DNA from: Actinomycetes bacterium
GTDB taxonomy: Bacteria > Actinomycetota > Acidimicrobiia > Acidimicrobiales > Microtrichaceae
NCBI GenBank assembly: GCA_023437745.1
Contig: JAEZFI010000177.1
Location: 1-24,122, forward strand
Direction: 5' to 3'
DNA: 24,122 nt
Shown here: piece by piece, positions 24,092-24,122 of the stretch
Layout of the letters: each line of letters opens with the position of its first letter
Position numbering within the stretch: position 1 is the first letter of the stretch
Notes under the pieces: model-generated
What the model was told of the DNA's origin: nothing
What the model saw: the letters and a program-made list of their open reading frames with translations, nothing else
The model's database searches: none
Program-made: the position numbers and the translations under genes

Positions 24092-24122
24092 GTCCAGCGC
24101 ATCGGATTCCGATGCGCTGGAC
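24092..24122. repeat. 31-nt perfect palindrome at the contig end
   Basis: Fifteen nucleotides (24092-24106), one central T, then the exact reverse complement (24108-24122), which is also the last base of the window. Because it ends precisely at the sequence end, a fold-back or assembly-graph artefact is more likely than a biological palindrome, though a genuine hairpin upstream of the M15 promoter cannot be excluded. Confidence 0.7.

Noticed and set aside
24055..24102. ATG 24102 as start of the M15 peptidase
   Set aside because: It falls in the terminal palindrome, and the signal peptide begins exactly at ATG 24054.

Overview
The window looks like one contig from a high-GC (about 70% G+C by eye), uncultured actinobacterium, most likely class Acidimicrobiia. 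The lineage is inferred from gene content and style: an F420-pathway guanylyltransferase, a TIGR03084/mycothiol-type DinB-like protein, a decaprenyl-phosphate phosphoribosyltransferase-like UbiA protein, strong G/C third positions, and many genes that seem to be translated from leaderless mRNAs. Both ends look like assembly ends: a G13-CGCG-C26 run at the left and a perfect 31-nt palindrome at the right. I see no tRNA, rRNA, CRISPR array, transposase or phage gene.

Layout. 1-3.5 kb: an acyl-CoA dehydrogenase behind a FadR/TetR-type operator, a class III nucleotide cyclase, RNase HII and a small conserved-looking protein. 3.5-7.0 kb: a large protein of unknown function, gpsA, a small membrane-anchored protein and a small acidic protein. 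7.1-10.1 kb: cofC translationally coupled to a PIG-L/LmbE deacetylase, then a TIGR03084 protein and a one-TM exported protein. 10.2-15.3 kb: metG, a HIT protein, a phytanoyl-CoA-dioxygenase-like oxygenase and a two-gene ABC-2 exporter. 15.3-16.9 kb: a stand-alone DEDDy exonuclease and an unknown protein. 17.0-21.3 kb: a four-gene Ugp-type ABC importer (ATPase, two permeases, lipoprotein binding protein) behind a strong promoter with a cluster of GTGAAC/GTTCAC sites. 21.3-24.1 kb: a YihG/AGPAT-like acyltransferase coupled to a DPPR-synthase-like prenyltransferase, facing an M15 peptidase at the contig end.

Functional themes. Glycerol-3-phosphate connects gpsA (synthesis), the Ugp-like importer (uptake, if the substrate is G3P) and the acyltransferase (use in phospholipid). 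The GTTCAC array in front of the importer resembles actinobacterial PHO boxes, which would fit phosphate-controlled uptake of phosphodiester or G3P. Envelope genes (acyltransferase, DPPR synthase, M15 peptidase) cluster at the right end.

The most striking non-coding signals are: (1) a TANNNT -10 hexamer placed 6-8 nt before the start codon of most transcription-unit first genes, indicating widespread leaderless translation; (2) two copies, 8.7 kb apart, of a 47-nt nested palindrome at gene 3' ends; (3) the phased GTGAAC array before the ugp-like operon; (4) a coding-like stretch before the cyclase whose frame does not match it, suggesting a frameshift or sequencing error.
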